From an uncultured Rhodospirillales bacterium (GTDB lineage Bacteria > Pseudomonadota > Alphaproteobacteria > Acetobacterales > Acetobacteraceae), in assembly GCA_903845065.1 (NCBI GenBank), contig CAIMWH010000037.1:1-49738 (forward strand): 49,738 bases of DNA, written 5' to 3'. The position numbers and the translations under genes are program-made. The notes below the pieces were generated by a model. That model saw nothing but the letters and a program-made list of their open reading frames with translations. It made no database searches and had not been told where the DNA came from. This document shows positions 8,866-18,279 of the stretch, piece after piece. How positions within the stretch are numbered: the first letter of the stretch is position 1; the number at the start of each line of letters is the position of its first letter.

Positions 8866-9866
8866 GCTGCTACGTGGAGCATGATCTTTCCGATATGCGT
8901 CGAACTCTCCATCAGCGCATGCGCCGCCGCCGCCTCGGCCAGCGGGAACACCTTGTGGATCACCGGCCCCGCCCGGCCCGCCTCCAGCAGCGGCCAGACC
9001 TTCGCCCGCAGCGCATCGGCGATCGCACCTTTCTGCGCCGTGGTGCGCGGCCGCATCGTCGAGCCCGTCACCGTCAACCGCCGCACCATGATCGGCGCCA
9101 GGTCCATCGCCTCCACCTTGGAGCCACCGAGGAAGGCGATCAGCACCAGCCGCCCATCCATCGCCAGGCTCTTGATGTTGCGCGAGAAATACGTCCCGCC
9201 CACCATATCGAGCACCACATCCACGCCCCGCCCGCCGGTGAGCTTCTTCACCTCGTCGGCAAAGTCCGCCGTCCGGTAATTGATGCCCGCATCCGCCCCC
9301 AGCCCCACGCAGGCCGCTACCTTGTCGTCCGAACCCGCCGTCGCATACACCGTCGCGCCGAACGCCTTGCCCAACTGGATCGCCGTCACCCCGATGCCCG
9401 AGGTGCCGCCATGCACCAGCACGGTCTTGCCCGCCGCGAGCCGCCCATGGCCGAACATATTGGCCCACACGGTGAAATACGTCTCCGGCACCGCGCCCGC
9501 CCGAATGGCGTCATACCCCTTGGGCCAAGGCAGCGTCTGCGCCGCCGGCGCCACGCAATACTCGGCATAGCCGCCGCCATTGGTCAGCGCGCACACAAGG
9601 TCACCTATCTTGTAGCCCGTCACCTCGGCGCCCACGGCCACCACCTCGCCGGCCACCTCCAGCCCGATCAACGGGCTCGCCCCCGGCGGCGGCGGATACG
9701 CCCCGGTCCGCTGCGCCACATCCGGCCGGTTCACCCCGGCCGCCAGCACCCGGATCAGCACCTCATCCGCCCGCGCCACCGGCACCGCCGCCGTGGACGG
9801 CTGCAACACCTCGGGCCCACCCGGGGCCACGGCGGCAATGATGTTCATGCTGGTGGGAATGCTCAT
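8862..9866 (-). CDS. NADPH:quinone oxidoreductase, zinc-independent MDR family
   Basis: 334 residues, QOR/PIG3-type medium-chain reductase. The N-terminal GroES-like domain shows [19 protein letters not shown], typical of the PIG3/TED2 subgroup; the cofactor fold has VHGGTSGIG near 150 and GSDDK, which usually marks NADPH use. No structural zinc cysteines are present. It would reduce quinones or enones in the cytoplasm. First gene of the trio with EamA and the hydrolase, 49 bp after pdeM. The ATG at 9866 is used; an internal Met at residue 7 is an alternative start. Confidence 0.9.
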   Translation of the reverse strand: MSIPTSMNIIAAVAPGGPEVLQPSTAAVPVARADEVLIRVLAAGVNRPDVAQRTGAYPPPPGASPLIGLEVAGEVVAVGAEVTGYKIGDLVCALTNGGGYAEYCVAPAAQTLPWPKGYDAIRAGAVPETYFTVWANMFGHGRLAAGKTVLVHGGTSGIGVTAIQLGKAFGATVYATAGSDDKVAACVGLGADAGINYRTADFADEVKKLTGGRGVDVVLDMVGGTYFSRNIKSLAMDGRLVLIAFLGGSKVEAMDLAPIMVRRLTVTGSTMRPRTTAQKGAIADALRAKVWPLLEAGRAGPVIHKVFPLAEAAAAHALMESSTHIGKIMLHVAA

Positions 9867-9915
9867 GGGATGCTCCGGCGATTTGTCTGCATTGTCCGGC
9901 CCGCCGCCCAGGGGG

Positions 9916-10587
9916 TCAATGCCGCCCCACCGCGAAGCTGAACAGCCGGTCCTTCCCCAGCAAAAACGCCCGCCCGCCGCCCGGAAACAGCGCCCGGATT
10001 TCCGGATGCCCCACGTCGAGCCCCCCAGTATACGCCCCCAGCGCCGGCAGCATCAGCCGCCGCGGATCGGTCATGAAACACGGCCGCGTCACCACCGTAC
10101 CCCGCACCGGCACCGCCGCCTTCGGATGGTGATGCCCGCAGAACTCCCCCACCACCCGGCCGGGCGCGCCCTGGTGACGAAACACCAGCTTGCCGTCGCG
10201 AAATTCCTCCACACTCGCTCCCCGCAGCCCCGACGGCAGCTTGTCGTGATTGCCGGTCACCCAGACGAAATCGAAATCCGCCGCCATCGCCGCCAGCCGC
10301 GCCGCATCCTGCCGCTGCAACCGCGCCGCCCCGCCGTCGTCATGAAACGTGTCGCCCAGCGCCACCACCGTCTCCGGCCCATACCGCCGCAACAGCGTGG
10401 CGAGCACATCCAGCGTCGCCCGCGTATCCCACGGCGGCAGCAGCGCCCCCTGCCTGGCCGCCGCCGAGCCCTTCTCGAAATGCAGATCCGCCACCGCCAG
10501 CAACCGGCGCGCCGGCCAGAATATCGCCCCCGCCGGATCAAGCAGCAGCCGCTCGCTGGCGAAATGCAGCACCGCCGCCCCGCTCAC
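9916..10587 (-). CDS. pdeM: ligase-associated DNA damage response endonuclease PdeM
   Basis: 223-residue metallophosphoesterase with the complete metal-site series: ADLHFEKG (Asp34, His36), GD at 78-79, GNHD at 112-115 and GHHHP at 151-155. The FEKG segment after DLH is characteristic of PdeM. The GTG start overlaps the helicase stop (GTGA). In many bacteria pdeM sits with an Lhr-type helicase, an ATP-dependent DNA ligase and a beta-CASP-like exonuclease as a presumed DNA repair set. Here only helicase and PdeM are present. Cytoplasmic nuclease by family. Confidence 0.9.
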   Translation of the reverse strand: MSGAAVLHFASERLLLDPAGAIFWPARRLLAVADLHFEKGSAAARQGALLPPWDTRATLDVLATLLRRYGPETVVALGDTFHDDGGAARLQRQDAARLAAMAADFDFVWVTGNHDKLPSGLRGASVEEFRDGKLVFRHQGAPGRVVGEFCGHHHPKAAVPVRGTVVTRPCFMTDPRRLMLPALGAYTGGLDVGHPEIRALFPGGGRAFLLGKDRLFSFAVGRH

Positions 10588-13037
10588 AGCAGCCGCCCCT
10601 GCCGCTCGGGCGTCTTGCGAGCCTGCCCCCGCCGCACCGGCTCCAGCCGCCCCTCCGCCTCCGCCACCAGCGTCTCCGCCTCCGCCAGCAGATCGTCATC
10701 GGTGATCCCGCTGCGCACGCTCTCCCGCCCGATTTCCAGCAACACCGGCACCGCCAACGGTGACACCCGGGACAGCGCCATATGCCGCACCCGCCCCTGG
10801 ATACGCGTCAACATCCCCGAAATCCGCCCCACATCGGTCAGCCCCCCCGCCGCATCGGCCCAGGTGGCGCGCAGCAGAATATGGTCCGGCTGATGCTTGC
10901 GCAGCACGTCATAGATGAGGTCGGAATTCACCGTCACCTGCCGCCGGTTCTTCTCCGCCCCCGGCGAATTGCGTTGGATCAGCCCGGCGATGACGGCGAC
11001 ATTGCGGAAGGTGCGGCGCAGCATGGAACTTTCGGCCATCCAGGATTCGAGATCGTCCCCCAGCATATCGGTTTCGAACAGCCGGGCGATGTTGAACGGT
11101 TCATAGGCGCTCCACACCGCCAGCACATAGTCGGTGGCGACAAACCCGAGCGGATGAAACCCGAACCGCTGCATCCGCCGCGTCAGCAGCATCCCCAGCG
11201 TCTGGTGCGCATTGCGGCCCTCGAAGCAGTAGGCCACCAGGAAGTGCTTGTCCCCGCGCGGAAACGTCTCCACCAGCAGATCATCGCGCCCCGGCATGCG
11301 GGAGATACCGCGCTGCAAGCCGAGCCACTCGCGCACCTCCTCGGGAAACGCCGCCCATTTGGCCGGGTCCTGCAACATCCCCCGCACCCGGTCCGCGAGG
11401 TTGGTGGTCATCGGCATCCGCCCACCCGCATAGGCCGGCACCTTGGGCTCCCCGGTGCCACCCTCCGCCACCTCGCACACCGTCTCCCGCAACCGCAGGA
11501 ACTTCAGCATCCGCCCGGCGAAAATAAAGGTATCCCCCGGCGTCAGCATATTGACGAAGTATTCCTCCACCTCCCCCAGCAACGGCCCGCCGCGCAGCCG
11601 CACCTTCAGCAACGGCTCCTCGACAATGGTGCCGATATTCATCCGATGCTGCCGCGCCACCCGCTCGCCCATGATGTGCACCATCCCGGTGCTGTCCCGG
11701 AACAGCCGCCGGTAACGCTCATAGGCCGAAAGCGCATAGCCGCCGTCCTCGACAAACCGCAGCACGTCATCGAAATCCTGCCGGCTCAACCCCGCATACG
11801 GCTGCACCCGGCGTATCTCGGCGAACACGTCATCGGGATAAAACGGCCCCGCGCAGGCCACGCCCAGCAGATGCTGCGCCAGCACATCGAGCCCCCCCGG
11901 CCGCGGCGGATCGCCATCGAGTTCGCCCTCTTGCACCCCCGCGATCGCCGCCTCGCATTCCAGCACCTCGAACCGATTGGCCGGCACCAGAATGGCGCGC
12001 GAGATTTCGTCCATCCGGTGATTGGCCCGCCCCACCCGCTGCAACAGCCGCGAAACCCCCTTCGGCGCCCCCACCTGCAACACCTGGTCCACCCCGCCCC
12101 AGTCGATCCCGAGGTCCAGCGAAGACGTCGCGACCACCGCGCGCAGCCGTCCCTCCGCCATCGCCGCCTCCACCCGCTTGCGCTGGTCGAGTTCGAGGCT
12201 GCCATGATGAATGGCGATCGGCAGCGTCTCGTCGTTCAGCCGCCACAGCGCCTGGAACAGCAGTTCCGCCTGCGCCCGCGTATTGACGAACACGATGGTC
12301 ATGCCCGCCTCCCGGATACGCGCCAGGATCTCCGGCGCCGCATCCAGCCCCATATGCCCGCCCCACGGCAGCCGCCCCTGGGGCAGCATCACCGAGATAT
12401 CCGGCGCCGCCCCGCCCTGCACCGTCACAACCCGCCCGGCCCCGACATACGCCGCGATGGCCGCCGGGTGCGCCACCGTGGCCGACAGCCCGATCCGATG
12501 CGCGCCAGGCGCCACGCTCGCCAGCCGCGCCAGCCCCAGCGCCAGCATGTCCCCCCGCTTGGTGCCGGCCAGCGCATGCACTTCGTCGATCACCACCGCC
12601 CGCAGATGCGCGAACATCGGCATCGCCTCGGGCTGCGACAACAGCACCGCGAGGCTCTCGGGCGTCGTCAACAACAGGTTCGGCGGCTTCTCCCGCTGCC
12701 GCCGCCGCTCCTCGGTGGACGTATCCCCGCTGCGCGCCGCCGTGGTGATGGGCAGCGCCATCTCCGCGATCGGCCGCGCCAGATTGCGCGCCACATCCGC
12801 CGCCAGCGCCTTAAGCGGGCTGACATACAACGTGTGCAACGTCTCGCGCGGCGCTTCGGCAAGATCGACCAGGCTCGGCAGAAACCCCGCCAGCGTCTTG
12901 CCGCCCCCGGTCGGCGCGATCAGCAGCACGCTCTCCCCCGCCCGCGCCGCGGCCAGCACATCAAGCTGATGCGCCCGCGGCGCCCAGCCGCGCGCGGCGA
13001 ACCAGGCTCGGAAGTGTTCTGGCAATGTTCCCGGCAC
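10584..13037 (-). CDS. Lhr-like ligase-associated DEXH box helicase
   Basis: 817 residues, superfamily 2 helicase of the short Lhr type. Motif I is APTGGGKT at 41-48, motif II DEVH at 151-154, motif III GLSAT, then TSSLDLGIDW and QRVGRANHR for motifs V and VI, followed by the winged-helix and Lhr core domains. It starts with a GTG at 13037; an in-frame TAG lies four codons upstream, so no earlier start is possible. It is translationally coupled to pdeM. By family it is a 3'-5' DNA translocase acting in DNA repair with the ligase-associated nuclease. Confidence 0.93.
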   Translation of the reverse strand: MPGTLPEHFRAWFAARGWAPRAHQLDVLAAARAGESVLLIAPTGGGKTLAGFLPSLVDLAEAPRETLHTLYVSPLKALAADVARNLARPIAEMALPITTAARSGDTSTEERRRQREKPPNLLLTTPESLAVLLSQPEAMPMFAHLRAVVIDEVHALAGTKRGDMLALGLARLASVAPGAHRIGLSATVAHPAAIAAYVGAGRVVTVQGGAAPDISVMLPQGRLPWGGHMGLDAAPEILARIREAGMTIVFVNTRAQAELLFQALWRLNDETLPIAIHHGSLELDQRKRVEAAMAEGRLRAVVATSSLDLGIDWGGVDQVLQVGAPKGVSRLLQRVGRANHRMDEISRAILVPANRFEVLECEAAIAGVQEGELDGDPPRPGGLDVLAQHLLGVACAGPFYPDDVFAEIRRVQPYAGLSRQDFDDVLRFVEDGGYALSAYERYRRLFRDSTGMVHIMGERVARQHRMNIGTIVEEPLLKVRLRGGPLLGEVEEYFVNMLTPGDTFIFAGRMLKFLRLRETVCEVAEGGTGEPKVPAYAGGRMPMTTNLADRVRGMLQDPAKWAAFPEEVREWLGLQRGISRMPGRDDLLVETFPRGDKHFLVAYCFEGRNAHQTLGMLLTRRMQRFGFHPLGFVATDYVLAVWSAYEPFNIARLFETDMLGDDLESWMAESSMLRRTFRNVAVIAGLIQRNSPGAEKNRRQVTVNSDLIYDVLRKHQPDHILLRATWADAAGGLTDVGRISGMLTRIQGRVRHMALSRVSPLAVPVLLEIGRESVRSGITDDDLLAEAETLVAEAEGRLEPVRRGQARKTPERQGRLL

Positions 13038-13076
13038 GTCGGCAGACTAGGCGGCGCGGCCGGAGCAGGGAAGGGC

Positions 13077-13655
13077 CTACTTGGTGACGCCGGCAGGGCA
13101 TTCCACCGGCGGCGGATAGGCGCCATCGGCGAGGCAGGTCGGGATGGTGATGGTACGCACCTGGGTATCGGGCGGCAGCGGCGCGCAAACGCCATTGGGC
13201 AGCGCGGTGCAGGTGCCGGCCGCCAGCGCGGTGATCAGCACCGTGCGCGCGATCTTGGAATGGTCGATGGCATAGCCGATGGTGAAATTCTCGGAAATCA
13301 CGGCATGGGCCGCCCCGCCCTTCACCGGGTCATCCGCCACCACCCGCAGGTTGTTCACCGCCGTGCCGCCTTGCAGCAGATGCCCATCGGCGGAAAACAA
13401 CACCGGCCGGTAGCTCAGCGCATAGGCGTTGGCGGTGCCGGTGATCATCGCGCACGCCTGCATCGTCACCACCGTCTGCTTCGTCGCCGGATTGCCGGCG
13501 ACGGTGGTTTCGTACACGCCGAACTTCGCATCGCGGATCGTCACCGGCCCTTCACCGGCGGCGGCGGGCGCAAGGCAGGCGGCCGACGGCGCCGGTTGTG
13601 CCTGGGCGCCATGTGCCACGAACAACGCCATGCCGATGAGAACCAGAGTGCGCAT
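13077..13655 (-). CDS. secreted/periplasmic hypothetical protein
   Basis: 192 residues. It starts at the ATG at 13655, which is preceded by a GGGAAGAG ribosome-binding site and opens with a clean Sec signal peptide (MRTLVLIGMALFVAHGAQA, cleavage after AQA at 19). The mature part has six cysteines spread through the chain, suggesting disulfides in the periplasm, and a mixed beta composition. No known domain recognised. It is divergent from the biotinyl protein gene across a 69-bp gap and lies 39 bp before the helicase start on the same strand. Function unknown. Confidence 0.75.
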   Translation of the reverse strand: MRTLVLIGMALFVAHGAQAQPAPSAACLAPAAAGEGPVTIRDAKFGVYETTVAGNPATKQTVVTMQACAMITGTANAYALSYRPVLFSADGHLLQGGTAVNNLRVVADDPVKGGAAHAVISENFTIGYAIDHSKIARTVLITALAAGTCTALPNGVCAPLPPDTQVRTITIPTCLADGAYPPPVECPAGVTK

Positions 13656-13724
13656 GATGGGCTCTTCCCTGTGGTGCCGATACGGGGGCAGTCTACCGGC
13701 CAGCCGAGCGAAGGGAAACGTCAT

Positions 13725-13946
13725 ATGGCCGAGATCAGGGTGCTCTCCGATATCAACGCGCGGGTCTGGAAAATCGAGGTCGCCGTCGGTGACCAAGTGG
13801 GCGAGGGCGATGTGCTGCTGATCCTCGAATCGATGAAGACCGAACTCCCCATCGAAGCCCCCCACGCCGGCCGCGTCGCCGCCATCCTGGTCGCCGAGGA
13901 GGACACGGTGGAAGAGGAGCAGCCGCTCGTGCTGCTCGAATCCTGA
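13725..13946 (+). CDS. stand-alone biotinyl (BCCP/lipoyl-type) domain protein
   Basis: 73 residues, essentially one biotin-attachment domain. The biotinylation motif is ESMKTE with Lys38, in the place of the usual E(A/S)MKM. Flanking strands (EVAVGDQVGEGDVLLIL and the mirrored APHAGRVAAILVAEEDTV) show the pseudo-twofold hammerhead fold. An AAGGGA site precedes the ATG. It would carry CO2 for a carboxylase supplying its other parts elsewhere; the single-chain carboxylase in this window already has its own carrier domain, but the separate carboxyltransferase at 20368-21921 does not. The stop overlaps the next gene start (TGATG). Confidence 0.88.
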   Translation: MAEIRVLSDINARVWKIEVAVGDQVGEGDVLLILESMKTELPIEAPHAGRVAAILVAEEDTVEEEQPLVLLES

Positions 13947-14914
13947 TGCCCATTACCGCCCGCCGCCTCGGCCCCATCATCGGCCCGGACCTCCACCCCA
14001 GCATCGGGGAGAACATCCAGGGCCCCTCCCTGATCCGCGTGCCGGACTGGGTACCCAACCGCCTCGGCGCCTACTACCTCTATTTCGCCGACCACAAGGG
14101 CAGCTACATCCGCCTCGCCTACGCCGATGCCGTTGAGGGTCCCTGGACCATCCACGTCCCCGGCAGTCTCCATCTCGCCCACTCCGGCTTCCCCGCCGAA
14201 CCGCTGGCCGTCACCGACGCCGAACTCGCCGACATCGCCGCCCGCATGGCCCGCGCCGGCGTGGTGATCTCGCATGACCTGCGCGAGGAGGTCACCACCC
14301 CCCATATCGCCTCGCCCGACGTGCACGTGGACGAAGCCCGCCGCCGCATCGTGATGTATTTCCACGGCCTCGAAACCATCGGCAACCAGGTCACCCGCGT
14401 CGCCCTCTCCGAGGACGGCATCACCTTCACCCCCCAGCCCGAGATACTCTCCAAATCCTACCTGCGGGTCTTCCGCCACGCCGGCATGGTCTACGGCCTC
14501 ACCATGCCCGGCCAGATCTCCCGCTCCGCCGACGGGCTGCACGGCTTCGAGCAGGGCCCGCTGCTGTTCAACCCCGACATGCGCCACGCCGCCGTCCTCA
14601 AGCGCGGCCACCGCCTCCTCGTCTTCTGGACCCAGGTGGGCGAAGCCCCGGAACGCATCCTGCTGAGCGAAATCGACCTCTCCGCCGATTGGATGTCCTG
14701 GCGCGACTCCCCGCCCGTCGAAATCCTCCGCCCCGAGCACGCGTGGGAGGGCGCCGCGGCCCCACTGCTCCCCTCCGTCCGCAGCACCGCCTACGGCCTG
14801 GTGAACCAACTGCGCGACCCCGCCATCTTCGAGGACGTCTGCCGCGTGTTCCTGCTCTACGCCATCGGCGGCGAAAGCGGCATCGCGCTGGCGGAGTTGT
14901 CAGGGCTGGCCTGA
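13946..14914 (+). CDS. five-bladed beta-propeller (GH43-like fold) protein, hypothetical
   Basis: 322 residues, no signal peptide. Repeating beta-rich units such as YYLYFADHKGSYIRLAYA, RRRIVMYFHG, TRVALSEDGITF and RLLVFWTQVGEAPERILLS resemble the blades of GH43/GH32-type propellers, and the opening GPDLHPSIGENIQGPSLIRVP is typical of that fold. I cannot identify the full catalytic acid set, so enzymatic activity is not asserted. Its ATG shares one base with the biotinyl protein stop, so the pair is coupled. The last 58 bp overlap the 3' end of the convergent sensor kinase gene. Function unknown. Confidence 0.75.
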   Translation: MPITARRLGPIIGPDLHPSIGENIQGPSLIRVPDWVPNRLGAYYLYFADHKGSYIRLAYADAVEGPWTIHVPGSLHLAHSGFPAEPLAVTDAELADIAARMARAGVVISHDLREEVTTPHIASPDVHVDEARRRIVMYFHGLETIGNQVTRVALSEDGITFTPQPEILSKSYLRVFRHAGMVYGLTMPGQISRSADGLHGFEQGPLLFNPDMRHAAVLKRGHRLLVFWTQVGEAPERILLSEIDLSADWMSWRDSPPVEILRPEHAWEGAAAPLLPSVRSTAYGLVNQLRDPAIFEDVCRVFLLYAIGGESGIALAELSGLA

Positions 14915-17900
14915 ACCGCCGGCAGCCGGATCTCGAACACGGCCCCGCCATCCTCGTTGGCCGCCGTGATGGTACCGCCCATCTCCACCACGGTGCCGAA
15001 CACCAGCGCCAGGCCCAGCCCGGTGCCGCGCCCCGGCGGCTTGGTGGTGAAGAACGGCTCGAACACCCGGGGCAGGGCGGCGGCCGGAATGCCGCCCGCC
15101 CGATCCTCCACCCGCAGCGTCACCGCGCCATCCTCGCAGCCGCCGCGCACCGTGATGGTCCGCGGCACCCCGGGCGCCGCGTTGGCATAGGCATCCACCG
15201 CGTTGGACAGCAGATTGATCAGCACCTGCTCCATCGGGATCGCCACCCCCGCCACCGCCGGCAGATCGGCCGGCACCAGGTCGACAATCTCGCAGCACCT
15301 GAGCTTCGAGCGCAGGATTTCCAGCGCATCATCCAGCACCGCCCGCCAGGTGATCGGCCGCAATTCCTCATGCTCGTTGCGCGCGAACACCCGCATATGG
15401 TCAATCAGCCGGGACGCCCGCTGCACCTCGCCGATAATCTTGGCCACCCGGCCGCGCACCCCCTCGATATTGGCCGGCGTGCGGTCGAGCAGGAAGGCCG
15501 CGTTCTGCGCGGTGAAGCTGATGCTGGCGAGCGGCTGGTTGAGTTCATGGGCCAGGCCGGTGGCCATCTCCCCCAGCGTGAGCAGCGTGGTCACCTGCTG
15601 GCGATGCAACTGCTCGTGCTTCTCGCGGGTGATCTCCGAGATATAGCCCACCACATCCACCGCCGCGTCATCGCGCAGGTTGTGGTGCCGATCGGTCACG
15701 CGCACCGTGTTGCGCACCCAGCGCGCGCCGCCATCCTCGGTGGTCACCGCATAATCCTCGCTGCGGGTGGCGTTGTGCCGCAGTGCCCGTATCGCCTCGA
15801 TCTGCTCCGGCACGGCGAGAATGGTCGCCAGCGTCGCCGGATCGGCCGTGCTGCCGCCGATGTCCTGCGTCACCCGCGACGCATCGCCGAACACATGCAG
15901 GATCTCCACCTCGGCGGGATGAATGCGGGCGCGATACAGCAGCCCCGGGCCAAGCTGGGCGGCGGCGCGCAGGTTCTCCTCGGCGATGCGCCGCGCCGCC
16001 TCGGCCGCCTGAAGCCGGGCGCGGTCCTGCTCCAGCCGGATCGCGAACCCGATCTCGTCGCTCAGGCGCTGGAACAACTCAAGCTCGTCCTGGCCGAACG
16101 CCTCCGCCTCGGCGGCATACACCAGCAGCGCGCCCACCACCGTATCGCCCGCCTTGCACGGCAGCGTGATGCTGGAGCGAACGCCGAATTGCCGGCCACG
16201 ATCGCGCCAGGTGGCATATTTCGGATCGGTCTCCGCATCCCGCATGATCTGCGGCACCCCCTCGCGGATCGCCGTCCCGGTTGGCCCCTGCCCCTCGGGC
16301 CGGTCCGCCGCCCAACTCACGTTGAGCCCCTCCATATACCCCGCCGCCCGCCCGGCGCTGGCGACGAAGCGGATCGGCAGCCCCGCGGTGGTTTCCGGCA
16401 GCCCGACGCAGGCCAGGTTGTAGGCCGGCTCCTCCACGATGCTTTCGCACACCCGCATCATCACCTCATGCAGGCTGCCCGAGCGCACCAGCGTCGACAG
16501 CGAGCGCGAATACGATGCCAACGCCCAGTTCAACCGCTGCATCGCCGCCTCGGCCGCATGCTCGGCCGTCACGTCGATCAGGAACCCCACCACCTCGAAC
16601 GCGTCCTCCGTCGCCTCCATCCGCCGCACCGCCTCCCGCAGCCACAACCGCTGGCCGTGCAGCATGATCGGGTACTCGGTCATCGCGACACCGTTCGGTC
16701 CGGCCTTGGCCAACGCTGCCATGCGGACCGCGGCGAGATCGATCCCGGCGAGATTGGTCAGGAACCCCGGCGTCGCCGCCTCCGTGGCGGTCACCCCGAA
16801 CATCGCCTCCACGCTGGGAGACACGTAGGAAATATGGGCGGCCTGGCCGGGTTCCTTGGTGAGCTGGAAGAAAACCCCCGGCGCCACGTCAAGGATACGG
16901 TCAGCCCGTGCCCGTGCCGCGGCCAAAGCGTGATCGCGCGCGCGATGTTCGGTCACGTCGCGCAGCGAGGTGATGGCGCGCACCCGGCTGGGCTCGATCG
17001 GGTTGCTGGACATCACCGTGCTGGAGGCCACCCAGACCACGCTGCCGTCGGCGCGCTGGGCGCGATACTCGGCCTCGGGCAGTTGCTCGGCGCTCAGGGC
17101 GGCGCGCTTGCGTGCGCTCACCCAGTCCCGATCCTCCGGCGCGATCAGCGATTCGAAGCTGCGCCCGGCCAGTTCCGCCGCCGGCACCCCGAAGATGATG
17201 CCGGCCTGCCGGCTGGCGAACGCGATGCGCAGGTCCCCGTCGCTCAGGTTGTCGAACACCAGCACCCCATCGGCCATGTCGTCGATCACCGCGCGAAACC
17301 ACGCCTCGCTGCGCGCGAGGTCATTGGCCCGTGCCGCCTGCAGGCCGCTGCGGTGCAGGGTGAGGAATGCGAACCCGCCGAACAGCGCGAAGCTGACGAT
17401 GCCGGCATCGAGCAGCATCGACCAGTGCCACAGCGCGTCATCCAGCGCGGCGCGGATCGTCTCCTGCGCCGGGCGGGACAGCCCGACATAAACCTGCAGC
17501 GCCGCGCCCGGGATGGCGCGCATCGCCGCATAGCGCGGCACCCCATCCCCCAGCCCGCCCATCGGGTTGCCGAACACCGCGTTGTCGCCGAGATGGCTGA
17601 GATCGCGCCGCATCAGCACCGCGCCATCGTCGCGCAGCAGCATGATCTCGTCCTCGGGCTCCAGCGCGATATCCCGGCTGAGCCGCGCCAGCATGTTGGC
17701 CCGCAGCGACACATCGGTGATCGCCCGCAGCGCCCCATTGGCATCGCGCATGGCGCGCACCGCCTGCACCGTCCAGGCGCCGCTGGTGCGCCCCAGCACC
17801 GGCGCGCCGAACGCCATCTCAAGGGACGGAACGGCCCGAAGCTGGCGAAAATAATCGCGATCGGCGAAGTTCTGGCGCACCGGCTCGCGTGACAAGTTGG

Positions 17901-18276
17901 TCCACAACTGGGCGCCATCCGCCGCCAGGCCCGAGACCTGCGCCACATCGGGCCCGCCGAACCCGGTATCGGGATCGAGATACGGCCGCAGCAGTTCCAC
18001 CGCCCGGCTGTCCCCCGCAAGGTGCGCCTCGGTCACCAGCCGGGCGAGGTCATGGCTCACATTGGCCTGTTGCAACGTCGCCGCGATGGTGTCGCCAAGC
18101 TGGGCCGCGATGGCGGTGGCCCGCGCGGTGGCCTGCCGGTCGAACATCGCCCCGTTTTCGTGGCGCACCTCGTTGTAGCGCCAGTTCACCAGCGCCAGCA
18201 GCCCCACGGCCACCGCGACGATCAGCGTGATGGCCGACAGCCGGAACGACGCCAGGTGCAGCGGGGTGCGCGCCAT
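14857..18276 (-). CDS. membrane sensor histidine kinase (Cache-like, PAS, PAS, GAF, PAS, HisKA, HATPase)
   Basis: 1139 residues. TM1 at about 12-31 and TM2 at 281-307 bracket a periplasmic Cache-like sensor with the DRDYFRQL motif near 139-146. Cytoplasmic PAS domains lie at about 322-445, 455-575 and 765-885, with a GAF domain at 595-750. HisKA has [11 protein letters not shown] with phospho-acceptor His910; the ATPase domain has the N box around 1021, a G1-like VEDRAGG and GTGLGLA. It follows the second kinase gene by 3 bp (TAG then ATG), so the two are co-translated. Its 3' end overlaps the convergent propeller gene by 58 bp. No response regulator is adjacent. Probably senses a small periplasmic ligand. 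Confidence 0.92.
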   Translation of the reverse strand: MARTPLHLASFRLSAITLIVAVAVGLLALVNWRYNEVRHENGAMFDRQATARATAIAAQLGDTIAATLQQANVSHDLARLVTEAHLAGDSRAVELLRPYLDPDTGFGGPDVAQVSGLAADGAQLWTNLSREPVRQNFADRDYFRQLRAVPSLEMAFGAPVLGRTSGAWTVQAVRAMRDANGALRAITDVSLRANMLARLSRDIALEPEDEIMLLRDDGAVLMRRDLSHLGDNAVFGNPMGGLGDGVPRYAAMRAIPGAALQVYVGLSRPAQETIRAALDDALWHWSMLLDAGIVSFALFGGFAFLTLHRSGLQAARANDLARSEAWFRAVIDDMADGVLVFDNLSDGDLRIAFASRQAGIIFGVPAAELAGRSFESLIAPEDRDWVSARKRAALSAEQLPEAEYRAQRADGSVVWVASSTVMSSNPIEPSRVRAITSLRDVTEHRARDHALAAARARADRILDVAPGVFFQLTKEPGQAAHISYVSPSVEAMFGVTATEAATPGFLTNLAGIDLAAVRMAALAKAGPNGVAMTEYPIMLHGQRLWLREAVRRMEATEDAFEVVGFLIDVTAEHAAEAAMQRLNWALASYSRSLSTLVRSGSLHEVMMRVCESIVEEPAYNLACVGLPETTAGLPIRFVASAGRAAGYMEGLNVSWAADRPEGQGPTGTAIREGVPQIMRDAETDPKYATWRDRGRQFGVRSSITLPCKAGDTVVGALLVYAAEAEAFGQDELELFQRLSDEIGFAIRLEQDRARLQAAEAARRIAEENLRAAAQLGPGLLYRARIHPAEVEILHVFGDASRVTQDIGGSTADPATLATILAVPEQIEAIRALRHNATRSEDYAVTTEDGGARWVRNTVRVTDRHHNLRDDAAVDVVGYISEITREKHEQLHRQQVTTLLTLGEMATGLAHELNQPLASISFTAQNAAFLLDRTPANIEGVRGRVAKIIGEVQRASRLIDHMRVFARNEHEELRPITWRAVLDDALEILRSKLRCCEIVDLVPADLPAVAGVAIPMEQVLINLLSNAVDAYANAAPGVPRTITVRGGCEDGAVTLRVEDRAGGIPAAALPRVFEPFFTTKPPGRGTGLGLALVFGTVVEMGGTITAANEDGGAVFEIRLPAVQASPDNSASAMPLSPPMA

Positions 18277-18279
18277 GCT

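Noticed and set aside
8866-9468. N-terminal extension of the EamA transporter
   Set aside because: The extension lies wholly inside the quinone oxidoreductase gene in another frame; the GTG at 8865 overlapping its stop is the proper start.
10782-13724. Very long plus-strand open frame opposite the Lhr-like helicase
   Set aside because: His/Arg/Pro-rich shadow of the helicase. Only its last 74 codons, from the ATG at 13725, are a real gene (the biotinyl protein).
15279-15289. GGTCGACAATC as a further operator
   Set aside because: Inside the kinase coding region and only one half of the palindrome matches.
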